From NCBI GenBank assembly GCA_016197405.1, contig JACPVR010000011.1, positions 124,001-188,000 on the forward strand: a stretch of DNA of 64,000 nt. Reading direction: 5' to 3'. The DNA is from Mycobacterium sp. GTDB lineage: Bacteria > Actinomycetota > Actinomycetes > Mycobacteriales > Mycobacteriaceae. Made by a program: the position numbers and the translations under genes. The notes below the pieces were generated by a model. The model was given only the letters and a program-made list of their open reading frames with translations, had not been told where the DNA came from and did not search any database. This document shows, one piece after another, positions 8,757 through 18,790 of this stretch (position 1 is its first letter; each line of letters begins with the position of its first letter).

Positions 8757-10525
8757 ATGTGCGGAATCGTCGGTTACGTGGGGCAGCGCCCCGCTCGCGA
8801 CGTCGTGGTCGATGCGCTACGCCGGATGGAGTACCGCGGTTACGACTCGTCGGGCGTGGCCCTGCTCGACGGACACGGCGGAATGACGGTCCGGCGTCGT
8901 GCCGGCCGGCTGGCCAACCTGGAGGAAGCGCTGGCCGAGGCCGATCCGGCCGAGCTGGCCGGTGTCGCCGGTCTGGGCCACACCCGCTGGGCCACCCACG
9001 GCCGCCCCACCGATCGCAACGCCCATCCGCACCGCGACGCCGCAGGCAAGATCGCCGTCGTCCACAACGGCATCATCGAGAACTTCGCCACCCTGCGGGC
9101 CGAGCTGGAAGCCGACGGGATCGAGTTCTCCTCCGATACCGACACCGAGGTCGCCGTGCACCTGGTGGCCCGCGAATACCGCTCCGGGGCCACCGAGGGC
9201 GACTTCGTGGCATCGGTGCTGGCGGTGCTGCGCCGGCTGGAAGGCCATTTCACCCTGGTCTTCGCCAACGCCGACGAGCCGGGCACCATCATCGCCGCCC
9301 GCCGGTCAACGCCGCTGGTCGTCGGTATCGGCGACGGCGAGATGTTCATCGGCTCGGATGTGGCGGCTTTCATCGAATACACCCGCGACGCCGTCGAACT
9401 CGGCCAGGACCAGGCCGTGGTGATCACCGCCGACGGTTGCGCCATCACCGATTTCGCCGGTAACGACGATGCCGTGAACGCCCGGGTCTTTCACATCGAC
9501 TGGGATCTGTCGGCTGCCGAAAAGGGCGGCTACGAGTACTTCATGCTCAAGGAGATCGCCGAGCAGCCGACCGCGGTCGCCGATACGCTGCTGGGCCACT
9601 TCGTCGACGGCCGCATAGTGCTCGACGAACAGCGCCTCTCCGATCAGGAACTCCGCGAGGTCGACAAGGTCTTCGTGGTGGCCTGCGGTACCGCGTACCA
9701 CTCGGGGCTGCTGGCCAAATACGCCATCGAGCACTGGACCCGGTTGCCCGTCGAGGTCGAGCTGGCCAGCGAATTTCGTTATCGCGACCCGGTTCTGGAC
9801 CGCAGCACGCTGGTGGTGGCGATCTCGCAGTCCGGCGAGACCGCGGACACGCTGGAAGCGGTTCGGCACGCCAAGGAGCAGAAGGCCAAGGTGCTGGCGA
9901 TCTGCAACACCAACGGCAGCCAGATTCCCCGCGAGGCCGACGCCGTGCTCTACACCCGGGCCGGACCGGAGATCGGTGTCGCGTCCACCAAGACCTTCCT
10001 GGCTTGCCTGAGCTGGTCTCCCGGGTACTCGGCTGCATGGAGCCCGTCGCCGAGGTCGCCAAACGCTTCGCCAATTCGCCGACGGTGCTGTTCCTGGGAC
10101 GACACGTCGGGTACCCGGTGGCACTGGAAGGTGCGCTGAAACTCAAAGAGTTGGCCTACATGCACGCCGAGGGTTTCGCCGCCGGTGAGCTCAAGCACGG
10201 TCCGATCGCGCTGATCGAGGACGGCCTGCCGGTGATCGTGGTGATGCCCTCACCCAAGGGTGCGGCGATGCTGCATTCGAAGATGCTGTCCAACATCCGC
10301 GAGATCCAGGCCCGGGGTGCGTTGACCATCGTCATCGCCGAGGAGGGCGACGAGACAGTGCGTCCCTACGCCGACTACCTCTTCGAGATGCCCCCGGTGT
10401 CAACGCTTTTCCAGCCGCTGTTGTCGACGATCCCGATGCAGGTGTTCGCCGCCGCGGTCGCACAGGCCCGCGGCTACGACGTCGACAAGCCGCGAAACCT
10501 GGCCAAGTCCGTCACCGTGGAGTGA
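8757..10525 (+). pseudogene. glmS: Glucosamine-6-phosphate synthase, disrupted by an internal deletion and frameshift
   Basis: The first frame (8757-10004) encodes 416 residues: the Ntn glutaminase domain (MCGIVGYVG, Cys2 nucleophile) and the first SIS domain (VACGTAYHSG, ISQSGETADTLEAV). It breaks after ASTKTFLA and runs into nonsense, stopping at 10139. The second SIS domain continues in another frame from about 10004 (PELVSRVLG, FLGRHVGYPVALEGALKLKE, HGPIALI) to the normal end KPRNLAKSVTVE. Comparison with the remembered M. tuberculosis GlmS (624 residues) indicates about 35 linker codons are missing, with net loss of 3n+1 nt. Either a true inactivating deletion or a sequencing/assembly artefact. 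Confidence 0.9.
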
Positions 10526-11402
10526 TCAGGCTTCCTGTGCCTGCCAGATGGCGGTCCAGGAATGGCCTGACCAGATCGACCACTTCGGGCAGGGCGCTCT
10601 CCAGGAGGAAGTGGCCGCCGTCGAGCAGGTGGATCTGCGCGTCCGGAAGGTCGCGGCGGAAGGCCTGGGCGCCCGCGGCGACGAAGATGGTGTCATTGCG
10701 GCCCCATGTCGCCAGCAGCGGGACCTGGCTGCGGCGAAAGTAGGCCTGCAGTTCGGGGTAGATCGCGAGATTGGATCGGTAGTCGGCGAACAGCTCCATC
10801 TGAGCCGCCAGCTTGTCCGGTGTCGAGGCCACCGCGTGATGCGCGTTGTTCCAGGAGTCCGGCGACACCAGCGTCGGATCCGGCACCCCGTGGGTGAACT
10901 GCCACACCAGCCCGTCGTGGGCGAGGAAATCCAGCAGCGGGGCCGCATTGGCTTCGCGGCGATCCGCGCCGTAAGCCATCAGGGCATTCAGTGGTTCCCC
11001 GAATCCTTCGACGTAGGCGTTGCCGTTCTGGGTGATGATCGCTGCGATCCGATCGGGATGGCGCAGGGCGAGCCGCCAGCCCACCGGGGCGCCGTAGTCC
11101 TGGACGAACAGCGCGTAGCGCGTCACGCCGAGGTGGTCTAGTAGGGCATCCACATGGTCGGCGAGAGTGTCGAAGGTGTAGCGGAATCGGTCGATCGACG
11201 GGACGTCGGATTCGCCGAATCCGGGATAGTCCGGCGCGATCAACCGGTAGCGGTCTTGCAGGGCTGGAATCAGATCGCGGTACATGTGCGAACTCGCCGG
11301 GGTGCCGTGCAGCAACACCAGGACGGGCGCATCGGCGTCGCCTGCCTCGCGATAGAAGGTCCGCAGGCCGTTGATCTCGGCGAAACGGTGATGAACTGAC
11401 AT
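10512..11402 (-). CDS. Alpha/beta hydrolase, epoxide hydrolase/haloalkane dehalogenase type
   Basis: 296 residues, ATG start. The oxyanion motif HGTPASSHMYRDLIP, the nucleophile elbow VQDYGAPVGW (Asp rather than Ser), an acid in WGRNDTIF and the late His in GGHFLLE form a complete Asp-His-Asp triad. That supports an epoxide hydrolase or dehalogenase. The 3' end overlaps glmS by 14 bp in convergent orientation. It is divergent from the CGNR-type regulator gene, across a gap with repeated TGGTTAGC elements that probably control both. The substrate is unknown. Confidence 0.85.
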   Translation of the reverse strand: MSVHHRFAEINGLRTFYREAGDADAPVLVLLHGTPASSHMYRDLIPALQDRYRLIAPDYPGFGESDVPSIDRFRYTFDTLADHVDALLDHLGVTRYALFVQDYGAPVGWRLALRHPDRIAAIITQNGNAYVEGFGEPLNALMAYGADRREANAAPLLDFLAHDGLVWQFTHGVPDPTLVSPDSWNNAHHAVASTPDKLAAQMELFADYRSNLAIYPELQAYFRRSQVPLLATWGRNDTIFVAAGAQAFRRDLPDAQIHLLDGGHFLLESALPEVVDLVRPFLDRHLAGTGSLITPR

Positions 11403-11493
11403 GACTAACTCCCTCGAATGGTTTTAGTGGTTAGCGAACAATGTCAGTGAATCCCGCCATGCCTAACTTGTCAAGCCGTTTATGATGGTTAGC
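11403..11493. promoter_or_regulatory. Divergent promoter region with repeated TGGTTAGC elements
   Basis: TGGTTAGC occurs at 11428-11435 and 11486-11493. Inverted relatives (CTAAC) lie near 11405 and 11463. The CATGCCTAAC and GGTTAGCATG stretches form an imperfect dyad spanning the start of the CGNR gene. The arrangement suits an operator for the divergently encoded regulator acting on itself and on the hydrolase gene. The binding factor is inferred from context. Confidence 0.4.
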
Positions 11494-11988
11494 ATGTCCG
11501 ATATCGACTGGCCCGCGACAGTGCTCGCGTTGCTCAACAGCACGCCGGTGGTCGACGGCGTGGCCGCCGACGTGCTCGGTGACGACGACGATGCGCGCCG
11601 GTGGCTTTGCGAGCACGGCGCGGCCGGGGAGCAAGATCTGGCGCTCGTCCGTCGGTTGCGCGACGACTTGCAGAGCGTCGTACGCGGGAGTGCGGTGGCG
11701 TCGACGCTGAACACCTACCTCGACGGATACGTCAAGCTGCCGCAGGTCGACGATGCCGGACTGCACTGGCAACTGGACCCGGAGCCGGGGTGGCCGACAC
11801 GAATCATCTTGGCCTGGGGCGCAATTCAACGTGACAATCCCGGACGGTTGCGCCCGTGTGGTAACCCCGACTGCCGATTGTTCCTGCTCGATCGCACGCG
11901 CGCCGGCACGGCCCGCTGGTGCTCGATGAGCGTCTGCGGTAACCGGATGAAAGTGCGCCGCCACTATTCCCGCACCGCCGGGAACTGA
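11494..11988 (+). CDS. CGNR zinc-finger (ABATE-domain) transcriptional regulator
   Basis: 164 residues from the ATG reading MSDIDWPATV; ATGs at 11482 and 11485 are in frame but overlap an operator-like repeat. The N-terminal half is the helical ABATE-type ligand-binding region. The C-terminal CGNPDCRLFLLD...RWCSMSVCGNRMKVRRHY has four cysteines and the CGNR signature expected of the zinc-finger DNA-binding end. Such proteins often regulate the neighbouring gene, here the divergent epoxide hydrolase-like gene. Confidence 0.8.
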   Translation: MSDIDWPATVLALLNSTPVVDGVAADVLGDDDDARRWLCEHGAAGEQDLALVRRLRDDLQSVVRGSAVASTLNTYLDGYVKLPQVDDAGLHWQLDPEPGWPTRIILAWGAIQRDNPGRLRPCGNPDCRLFLLDRTRAGTARWCSMSVCGNRMKVRRHYSRTAGN

Positions 11989-12025
11989 CCGCGCGCTACG
12001 AACCCGAGTGGTGTCTAATGCGCGG

Positions 12026-12778
12026 ATGAACAGCAACGGGCAGCGCAGCGCGATCATCACCGGAGCCTCCGGCGGCATCGGTATCGCGGTCACCGGGGCC
12101 CTGCGGGCCGAGGGCTTCGCGATCACCATGGTCGCCCGTGACCCGGACAAGTTGGCGGCCGCAGTCGAGAACATCAGCGCGACAACAGGTCCCGAGGTCA
12201 TCGCGCTGGCGGGCTCGGTCGCCGACGAGAGCTTCCTCGACGAGATCGTGCGCGCGCACACCGAGCGTTTCGGCGCACTCGACATCCTGGTCAACAATGC
12301 CGGGATCGCCGGCCACCGGCCGATCGGAGCGATCACCGCGGAATTCCTCGACGAGCAGATCGCGGTCAACCTGCGCGCGGTGATACTGCTGACCGACAAA
12401 TGCCTGGGGCTGCTCACCCTTGCCGTCGAGCGACGAGGTTCGGCGCAGGTCGTCAACACCGCGTCCAACGCGGGCAAGCGCGGTGAGGCGACACTGGCCT
12501 CGTATTCGGCCACCAAGTTCGGTGTCGTCGGATACACCGAGGCGCTGCACGACGAACTGGCCGGGCGCGGTATCAAGGCGACCGCGATATGCCCTGGCGT
12601 GGTGGACACCCCGATGGCCGACGGCTACCGGGCGGCTGCCCCCGGTGTCGCCATGATCAGCCCGCAGGATGTCGCCGAGGTGGTGCGGATGACGACGCGG
12701 CTGTCCGCGGCGTGCATCATCCCCGAGGTCGTCCTGTTGCGGCCGACGGAATGGGTGCAGCCCTCCGAGGTGCGCTAG
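12026..12778 (+). CDS. Short-chain dehydrogenase/reductase
   Basis: 250 residues; ATG 12026 (MNSNGQRSAI) places the Rossmann motif TGASGGIG at the usual distance, so the GTG 18 nt upstream is not used. The NNAG motif (VNNAGIAG) and catalytic Ser-Tyr-Lys (NTASNAG, YSATK) are intact. The protein ends normally for a classical SDR. Substrate unknown. Its 3' end overlaps the convergent membrane-protein gene by 4 bp. Confidence 0.88.
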   Translation: MNSNGQRSAIITGASGGIGIAVTGALRAEGFAITMVARDPDKLAAAVENISATTGPEVIALAGSVADESFLDEIVRAHTERFGALDILVNNAGIAGHRPIGAITAEFLDEQIAVNLRAVILLTDKCLGLLTLAVERRGSAQVVNTASNAGKRGEATLASYSATKFGVVGYTEALHDELAGRGIKATAICPGVVDTPMADGYRAAAPGVAMISPQDVAEVVRMTTRLSAACIIPEVVLLRPTEWVQPSEVR

Positions 12779-13137
12779 CCACCGACGGCGACGATATAGC
12801 CCGCGATACCCAGCACGCAGGCCGCTGCACACAGCACGCACGTGCCCAGCGCGAAAGGCCAGGCGGTGCTCCGCGCGACCAACCGGACGATGGTCAGCAC
12901 CGTCCCCACCAGCGCCACCAGCGCGGCCACCGCCAGTCCGGTGACGATCGACGTCACGGCGGCGTCGAGATTGCACGTCGCCGGTGGGCAGGTGTCGGTG
13001 AAGGCCAGCATGAACAGGCCCATAAAAGCGCCGAATGCCCCACCGACCACCGTCAGGACCAGAAGGATCACCGAGATCGTGACGTCGGTCGCGGAGACCG
13101 GCGGCTTCGGTGGCGGGGGAGCGAAGCCGTAGGCCAT
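12775..13137 (-). CDS. Small membrane protein, three or four helices
   Basis: 120 residues from the ATG reading MAYGFAPPPPKPP; a longer in-frame start at 13200 would run past the divergent nnr start and is rejected. A Pro-rich cytoplasmic head is followed by hydrophobic segments around residues 22-46, 62-84 and 95-118, with TCPPATC between the first two. It sits where M. tuberculosis carries the membrane proteins Rv3434c/Rv3435c. Function unknown. Confidence 0.65.
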   Translation of the reverse strand: MAYGFAPPPPKPPVSATDVTISVILLVLTVVGGAFGAFMGLFMLAFTDTCPPATCNLDAAVTSIVTGLAVAALVALVGTVLTIVRLVARSTAWPFALGTCVLCAAACVLGIAGYIVAVGG

Positions 13138-13191
13138 GCGGGCAGATGATACTGCCGCCTCCGGCCGCGCCAGCCCGTAACGTGGTCGCCG

Positions 13192-14607
13192 ATGCGGCAC
13201 TACTACACAGCCGACGCGATCCGCGCCGCCGAGGCCCCGTTACTGGCCGCGCTGCCCGAGGGCGCGCTGATGCGCCGCGCAGCGTGGCCACTGTCGGTGA
13301 TCATCGCGGCCGAATTGCGCCGCCGGACCGGGGCGATCGCGGGCACCCGGGTGTGCGCGGTCGTCGGGTCGGGTAACAACGGCGGGGATGCGTTGTGGGC
13401 AGCCACTTTTCTGCGCCGCCGCGGTGTGGCCGCCGACGCCGTACTGCTCAACCCCGAACACGCGCACCGCGCGGGTCTGGCGGCATTCCGGGCGGCGGGC
13501 GGGCGGATCGTGCAGAGCGTCTCGGCTTCCACCGACCTGGTGATCGACGGTGTCGTCGGGATATCGGCCAGCGGGCCGTTGCGGCCTGATGCGGCAGCGG
13601 TTTTCGCCGGTACCGAGGCACCGGTGGTCGCGGTCGACATCCCCAGCGGCGTCGACGTCATGACCGGAGCCACACCGGGGCCCGCGGTACGGGCCGACGT
13701 CACCGTCACGTTCGGTGGGCTCAAACCGGTCCATGCCCTCGCCGACTGTGGCCGCGTCGAACTCGTCGACATCGGACTGGACCTGCCGGATACCGATCTG
13801 GTCGGCATGCAGGCCGCCGATATCGCCGCGCGCTGGCCGGTACCCGGTGCCCGCGACGACAAGTACAGCCAGGGAGTGACCGGTGTGCTCGCCGGATCGG
13901 CGGCCTACCCGGGGGCGGCAATCCTGTGCACCGGTGCGGCCGTCGCGACGCATTCCGGAATGGTCCGATACGCGGGAACCGCCGCCGCGGAGGTGGTTTC
14001 GCACTGGCCCGAGATCATCGCGGTCAGCAGCTTCGCCGACGCCGGCCGGGTGCAGGCCTGGGTGGTGGGCCCGGGATTCGGCACCGGCCCCGCCGAATCG
14101 GAGACGTTGCGCGCCGTGCTGGCGACCGACCTGCCCGTCATCGTCGATGCCGACGGGCTGACGCTGCTGGCCAAAGACCTCGAGCTGGTGCGGTCACGGT
14201 CCGCGCCGACGGTGCTCACCCCGCACGCCGGTGAGTTCGAGCGCCTGGCCGGACACCCGCCGGGTGACGACCGGGTCGCCGCGACCCGCGCACTGGCCGA
14301 TGATCTGGGCGCGACCGTTCTGCTCAAAGGCAACGTCACGGTCGTCGCCGACCCGGGCGGGCCCGTCTACCTCAATCCGGCCGGTCAATCCTGGGCTGCC
14401 ACGGCCGGTTCCGGCGACGTGCTGTCCGGTGTGATCGGCGCGCTGTTGTCGGCGGGCCTGCCGACCGGTGATGCCGCCGCGGCCGCGGCTTTCGTGCACG
14501 CCCGCGCCGCCGACCTGTCGGCGCATGACCCGGGGCCCGCGCCGGCCCCGACGTCGGCGTCGCGCATCCTGGCCCACCTTCGTTCCGCGATCGCCGCAAT
14601 CCTCTAG
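13192..14607 (+). CDS. nnr: Bifunctional NAD(P)H-hydrate repair enzyme (epimerase and ADP-dependent dehydratase)
   Basis: 471 residues, matching the two-domain family. The N-terminal epimerase domain carries VVGSGNNGGDALWA (58-70) and IDGVVGISASGPLR. The C-terminal ribokinase-like dehydratase has VVGPGFGTGPAE, VDADGLTLL, LTPHAGEFERLAG and AGSGDVLSGVIGALLSAG. Together they repair damaged NAD(P)H hydrates. gadB starts 12 nt after the stop, so the genes are cotranscribed; the order matches Rv3433c-Rv3432c. Confidence 0.95.
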   Translation: MRHYYTADAIRAAEAPLLAALPEGALMRRAAWPLSVIIAAELRRRTGAIAGTRVCAVVGSGNNGGDALWAATFLRRRGVAADAVLLNPEHAHRAGLAAFRAAGGRIVQSVSASTDLVIDGVVGISASGPLRPDAAAVFAGTEAPVVAVDIPSGVDVMTGATPGPAVRADVTVTFGGLKPVHALADCGRVELVDIGLDLPDTDLVGMQAADIAARWPVPGARDDKYSQGVTGVLAGSAAYPGAAILCTGAAVATHSGMVRYAGTAAAEVVSHWPEIIAVSSFADAGRVQAWVVGPGFGTGPAESETLRAVLATDLPVIVDADGLTLLAKDLELVRSRSAPTVLTPHAGEFERLAGHPPGDDRVAATRALADDLGATVLLKGNVTVVADPGGPVYLNPAGQSWAATAGSGDVLSGVIGALLSAGLPTGDAAAAAAFVHARAADLSAHDPGPAPAPTSASRILAHLRSAIAAIL

Positions 14608-14619
14608 GAAAGGTGCACA

Positions 14620-16008
14620 ATGCCCAACGTCTCCCATCACTCGTCGATCGCACCGGCCTACACGGGCCGCCTGCAGTGCGCGCCGTTGCCTGCGTTGCGG
14701 CTGCCCGACGAATCGATCGACCCGCAGATGGCGTACCGCTTCATCCACGACGAGTTGATGCTCGACGGCAGCTCGCGGCTGAACCTGGCGACCTTCGTGA
14801 CCACCTGGATGGATCCCGAGGCCGGCGAACTGATGGCCGAGACGTTCGACAAGAACATGATCGACAAGGACGAATATCCCGTCACCGCGGCCATCGAGCA
14901 GCGTTGTGTGTGCATGGTCGCCGACCTGTTCCACGCCGAGGATCTGCGCGACGACGATCCGTCCACCGCCGTGGGCGTGTCCACCGTGGGCTCCAGCGAG
15001 GCGGTCATGCTGGCCGGGCTGGCGATGAAATGGCGCTGGCGGCAACGCCTGGAGGCCGCCGGCATCGACTGGAAGACGCGGACCCCCAACATGGTCATGG
15101 GGTCCAACGTGCAGGTGGTGTGGGAGAAGTTCTGCCGGTACTTCGACGTCGAGGCGCGCTACCTGCCGATGGAGGAGGGGCGCTACGTCATCACCCCCGA
15201 GCAGGTCATCGACGCCGTCGACGACGACACCATCGGCGCGGTCGCCATCCTGGGCACCACGTTCACCGGCGAGCTGGAACCGATAGCCCAGATCTGTGCC
15301 GCCCTCGACGAACTGGCTGCCACCGAGGGCAAGCCCGATGTGCCGGTACACGTTGACGCCGCCAGCGGCGGTTTCGTGGTGCCGTTCCTGCATCCGGACG
15401 TGGTGTGGGATTTCCGGTTGCCCCGGGTGGTGTCGATCAATGTCAGCGGACACAAGTACGGATTGACCTACCCCGGCATCGGTTTCGTGGTGTGGCGCAA
15501 CGCCGAACAGCTGCCCGAGGAGCTGGTGTTCCGGGTCAACTATCTCGGTGGTGACATGCCGACCTTCACGCTGAACTTCTCCCGGTCCGGCAATCAGGTC
15601 GTCGGCCAGTACTACAACTTCCTGCGGCTGGGCCGCGACGGCTACACCCAGGTGATGCGGTGCCTGTCCGATACCGCGCAGTGGTTGGCGCGCGAGCTGG
15701 CGGCCATGCCGGCATTCGAGGTGATCTCCGACGGCTCCGCGATCCCGGTGGTGTCGTTCAAGCTCACCGACAACAGCAAGTACACGGTGTTCGACGTCTC
15801 GGCGCTGCTTCGCAGCTACGGCTGGCAGGTGCCGGCGTACACGATGCCCGACAACGCCACCGATGTGGCGGTGCTGCGCGTCGTCGTACGGGAGGGTTTC
15901 TCGGCGAATCTGGCCCGGGCATTGCGCGACGATGTCCTCGAGGTGCTCGCGAAACTGGACCGGGTGGGTGTCGGCGGGTTCGCCGACGAGGAACATTTCG
16001 CGCACTGA
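14620..16008 (+). CDS. gadB: Glutamate decarboxylase (PLP-dependent)
   Basis: 462 residues, full length for the group II decarboxylase family, converting glutamate to GABA with proton consumption. The PLP lysine is K279 in [18 protein letters not shown] supplies the cofactor-binding Asp, and [19 protein letters not shown] is the phosphate-binding region. GGAAAGGTG precedes the ATG. The tail lacks the long C-terminal His-containing plug of E. coli GadB. Its role may be acid tolerance or nitrogen balance. Confidence 0.93.
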   Translation: MPNVSHHSSIAPAYTGRLQCAPLPALRLPDESIDPQMAYRFIHDELMLDGSSRLNLATFVTTWMDPEAGELMAETFDKNMIDKDEYPVTAAIEQRCVCMVADLFHAEDLRDDDPSTAVGVSTVGSSEAVMLAGLAMKWRWRQRLEAAGIDWKTRTPNMVMGSNVQVVWEKFCRYFDVEARYLPMEEGRYVITPEQVIDAVDDDTIGAVAILGTTFTGELEPIAQICAALDELAATEGKPDVPVHVDAASGGFVVPFLHPDVVWDFRLPRVVSINVSGHKYGLTYPGIGFVVWRNAEQLPEELVFRVNYLGGDMPTFTLNFSRSGNQVVGQYYNFLRLGRDGYTQVMRCLSDTAQWLARELAAMPAFEVISDGSAIPVVSFKLTDNSKYTVFDVSALLRSYGWQVPAYTMPDNATDVAVLRVVVREGFSANLARALRDDVLEVLAKLDRVGVGGFADEEHFAH

Positions 16009-16070
16009 CGGCCGCCTCGTTGGGGGCCCCCGCGCGCCGTTCTGGGACAATCGAGCACGGTGACGAGACC

Positions 16071-17222
16071 ATGACGAGTACCAGGACAGCTCTGACCACG
16101 CCGGAGGCGCTGGTCGATTTGGGCGCGGTTGCCCACAACGTGCGGATTCTGCGCGAATACGCCGGATCTGCGCAGGTCATGGCGGTGGTCAAGGCTGACG
16201 GCTATGGACACGGCGCCACCGAGGTTGCCCGCGCTGCGCTGGCGGCCGGGGCCGCCGAGCTGGGAGTGGCCACCGTCACCGAGGCCCTGGCGTTGCGCGC
16301 GGGCGGTATCACCGCTCCGGTGCTGGCCTGGTTACACCCGCCCGGCACCGACTTCGCGCCCGCATTGGCCGCCGACGTACAGATCGGCATTTCCTCGGTA
16401 CGCCAGCTCGACGACGTGCTGGAGGCAGCCGGGCGGGCCGGTGGCGCCGCAACCGTCACCGTCAAGGTCGACACCGGCCTCAACCGCAACGGCGTGAGCG
16501 CCGGGGAACTGCCTGCGCTGCTGACCGCGCTCGGCAAGGCCGTCGCCGAGGGGGCCGTCGAGCTGCACGGTGTGATGTCGCATCTTTCGCACGGCGACGA
16601 GCCCGAGCATCCCGCCAACGATGCGCAGGCGGCCCGCTTCCGCGATGTGATCGAGCAGATCCGCCGGGCCGGACTGAGCTTCGACATCGCGCACCTGGCC
16701 AATTCACCCGCCGTATTGGCCCGGCCCGACCTGGCATTCGACATGGTGCGGCCCGGTATCGCGGTGTACGGCCTGGACCCACTGCCCGGCGCGAAAGCCG
16801 GACTGATTCCGGCGATGACGCTGCGGGCGCCGGTGGTGAGCGTGAAGGCGCTGCGCCCCGGCGACGGTGTCTCCTACGGGCACGCCTGGATCGCCGAGCG
16901 CGACACCACCGTGGCGCTCATCCCGGTCGGTTACGCCGACGGACTGTTCCGCGCGCTGGGTGGACGCTTCGAGGTGTTGATCAACGGCAGGCGCCGCCCG
17001 TCGATCGGGCGAATCTGTATGGACCAGTTCGTCGTCGATCTCGGTCCCGGACCCGTCGACGTCGCCGAGGGTGACGAGGCCGTGCTGTTCGGCCCGGGTA
17101 CCGACGGTGAGGCCACCGCGCAGGATTGGGCCGATGCGCTGGGAACCATCCACTACGAGGTGGTGACCAGTCCGCGTGGGCGGGTCGTGCGCACCTACCG
17201 GGAGAGCGCCGACCGTGGCTGA
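16071..17222 (+). CDS. alr: Alanine racemase
   Basis: 383 residues from the ATG at 16071; an upstream extension in the same frame reads into gadB and is rejected. It makes D-alanine for peptidoglycan. PLP lysine K41 lies in [10 protein letters not shown]; the second catalytic residue Y269 is in [23 protein letters not shown] and [13 protein letters not shown] are characteristic. It is the first gene of a run of six overlapping or nearly touching genes through tsaD. Confidence 0.96.
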   Translation: MTSTRTALTTPEALVDLGAVAHNVRILREYAGSAQVMAVVKADGYGHGATEVARAALAAGAAELGVATVTEALALRAGGITAPVLAWLHPPGTDFAPALAADVQIGISSVRQLDDVLEAAGRAGGAATVTVKVDTGLNRNGVSAGELPALLTALGKAVAEGAVELHGVMSHLSHGDEPEHPANDAQAARFRDVIEQIRRAGLSFDIAHLANSPAVLARPDLAFDMVRPGIAVYGLDPLPGAKAGLIPAMTLRAPVVSVKALRPGDGVSYGHAWIAERDTTVALIPVGYADGLFRALGGRFEVLINGRRRPSIGRICMDQFVVDLGPGPVDVAEGDEAVLFGPGTDGEATAQDWADALGTIHYEVVTSPRGRVVRTYRESADRG

Positions 17223-18336
17223 CATCGCCGACGAGCACCTCGAATATCCCAAGCGGCGCGCACGCTGGCTGGCCGGGCTGGCTGGGCTGTCAGCGGTCGG
17301 CACGGTCGCGGGCGCGTCGGCGGCGCGCTCGATCACCCGACGGGTCAACATCGAAGATCCTTATGTCGGTGAGGATTTCGAGTTGCTCGACGCCGACCGC
17401 GGTTGCCTGGTGACAACCCCCGACGGGGTGGACCTGGTGGTGCGCGAGGTGGGCCCGACGGATGCGCCGGTGACGGTGGTTTTCGCGCATGGGTTCTGTA
17501 TGAACATGGGCGCCTTTCATTTTCAGCGCCGCGAGCTGGCGGCAGTGTGGGGTGACGGTGTCCGGATGGTCTTCTACGATCAGCGTGGTCACGGCAAATC
17601 CGATGAGGCCGCGCCGCGTTCCTACACCGTCGAGCAGCTCGGCCGCGATCTGGAGACCGTCCTGGCGGTGATGGCGCCGCGCGGGTCGGTGGTCCTCGTC
17701 GGACATTCGATGGGTGGTATGACGGTGTTGTCGCACGCGCGACAGTTCCCGAACCAGTACGGCGCCCACATCGTCGGTGCGGCGATCATCTCCTCTGCGG
17801 CCGAAGGTATTTCGCGTTCCCCGCTGGGCGAGATCCTGCAGAACCCGGCGCTGGAGGCAGCGCGGTTCGTCACCCGCTACGCGCCGAACCTGGTGCACCG
17901 CGGCCGGGGCGCGGTGCGCTCGGTACTCAGCCCGATCCTGCAGGCGGCATCGTTCGGCGACAGTTCGGTCAGCCCGACGGTGGCGCGTTACAGCGAGCAG
18001 ATGATCCACCAGACCCCGGTGACCACCATGGTCGGATTCCTGCACGCCCTCGGCGTGCACAACGAAACCGAAGGCCTGCCGACACTGGCCACGATCCCGA
18101 CCTTGATCGCCTGTGGTTCGGCCGACGTGCTGACCACCCCGGAACATTCCGAGGAGATGGCGGCACTACTGCCCAAGGCCGAGCTGCTGATCGTCGGGGG
18201 CGCAGGCCATCTGGTGCAGTTGGAGCAACCCGACCCGATCGACCACGCGCTGGTGCGGCTGGTGCAGCGGGCGTCTCCGGGCAAGCTGCGGGCGATATCG
18301 CGGCGGCTCAAACAGAAGGTGCGTCCGCGTGGGTGA
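17215..18336 (+). CDS. Alpha/beta hydrolase
   Basis: 373 residues from a GTG (17215) that overlaps the alr stop by 8 bp. A helix near residues 20-40 ([17 protein letters not shown]) may anchor it to the membrane. The catalytic set is complete: oxyanion region [25 protein letters not shown], nucleophile GHSMGG, and late His in [13 protein letters not shown]. It lies between alr and tsaE in the same operon, as in other mycobacteria. Substrate unknown, perhaps an ester or lipid. Confidence 0.85.
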   Translation: MADIADEHLEYPKRRARWLAGLAGLSAVGTVAGASAARSITRRVNIEDPYVGEDFELLDADRGCLVTTPDGVDLVVREVGPTDAPVTVVFAHGFCMNMGAFHFQRRELAAVWGDGVRMVFYDQRGHGKSDEAAPRSYTVEQLGRDLETVLAVMAPRGSVVLVGHSMGGMTVLSHARQFPNQYGAHIVGAAIISSAAEGISRSPLGEILQNPALEAARFVTRYAPNLVHRGRGAVRSVLSPILQAASFGDSSVSPTVARYSEQMIHQTPVTTMVGFLHALGVHNETEGLPTLATIPTLIACGSADVLTTPEHSEEMAALLPKAELLIVGGAGHLVQLEQPDPIDHALVRLVQRASPGKLRAISRRLKQKVRPRG

Positions 18337-18790
18337 CTTGCAGCATGCGGTGCTGGCCACCGCGGACGACACCATGGCGCTGGGTCGCCGGCTGGGATCC
18401 GATCTGAAAGCCGGTGATGTGGTGGTGCTTTCCGGGCCGCTGGGCGCGGGCAAGACGGTGCTGGCCAAGGGGATCGCCGAGGCGCTCGATGTCGAGGGGC
18501 CGATCACCTCGCCGACGTTCGTGCTGGCCCGCGTCCACCGGGCGCGGCGCCCGGGTGCGCCGGAATTGGTGCACGTCGACGTCTACCGCTTGCTCGATCA
18601 CGCCGCCGCCGATCTGTTGGGCGAGTTGGATTCACTCGACCTCGATACCGATCTGGAGGACGCGGTGGTGGTCGTGGAGTGGGGTGAGGGATTGGCCGAG
18701 CGGCTCTCGGACCGGCACCTGGATATCCGGCTGGAACGCGCCGGCGATTCCGACGAGCGTGTCGCGACGTGGCACTGGAGCGTGGCATGA
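18329..18790 (+). CDS. tsaE: tRNA t6A biosynthesis ATPase TsaE
   Basis: 153 residues, GTG start overlapping the upstream hydrolase by 8 bp. The Walker A motif GPLGAGKTVLAKG spans residues 36-48; TSPTFVLARVHRAR, HVDVYRL and VVVEWGEGLAERL follow as in the family. TsaE energises the TsaB-TsaD complex that adds threonylcarbamoyl to A37 of ANN-decoding tRNAs; both partners are encoded just downstream. Confidence 0.95.
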   Translation: MGDLQHAVLATADDTMALGRRLGSDLKAGDVVVLSGPLGAGKTVLAKGIAEALDVEGPITSPTFVLARVHRARRPGAPELVHVDVYRLLDHAAADLLGELDSLDLDTDLEDAVVVVEWGEGLAERLSDRHLDIRLERAGDSDERVATWHWSVA

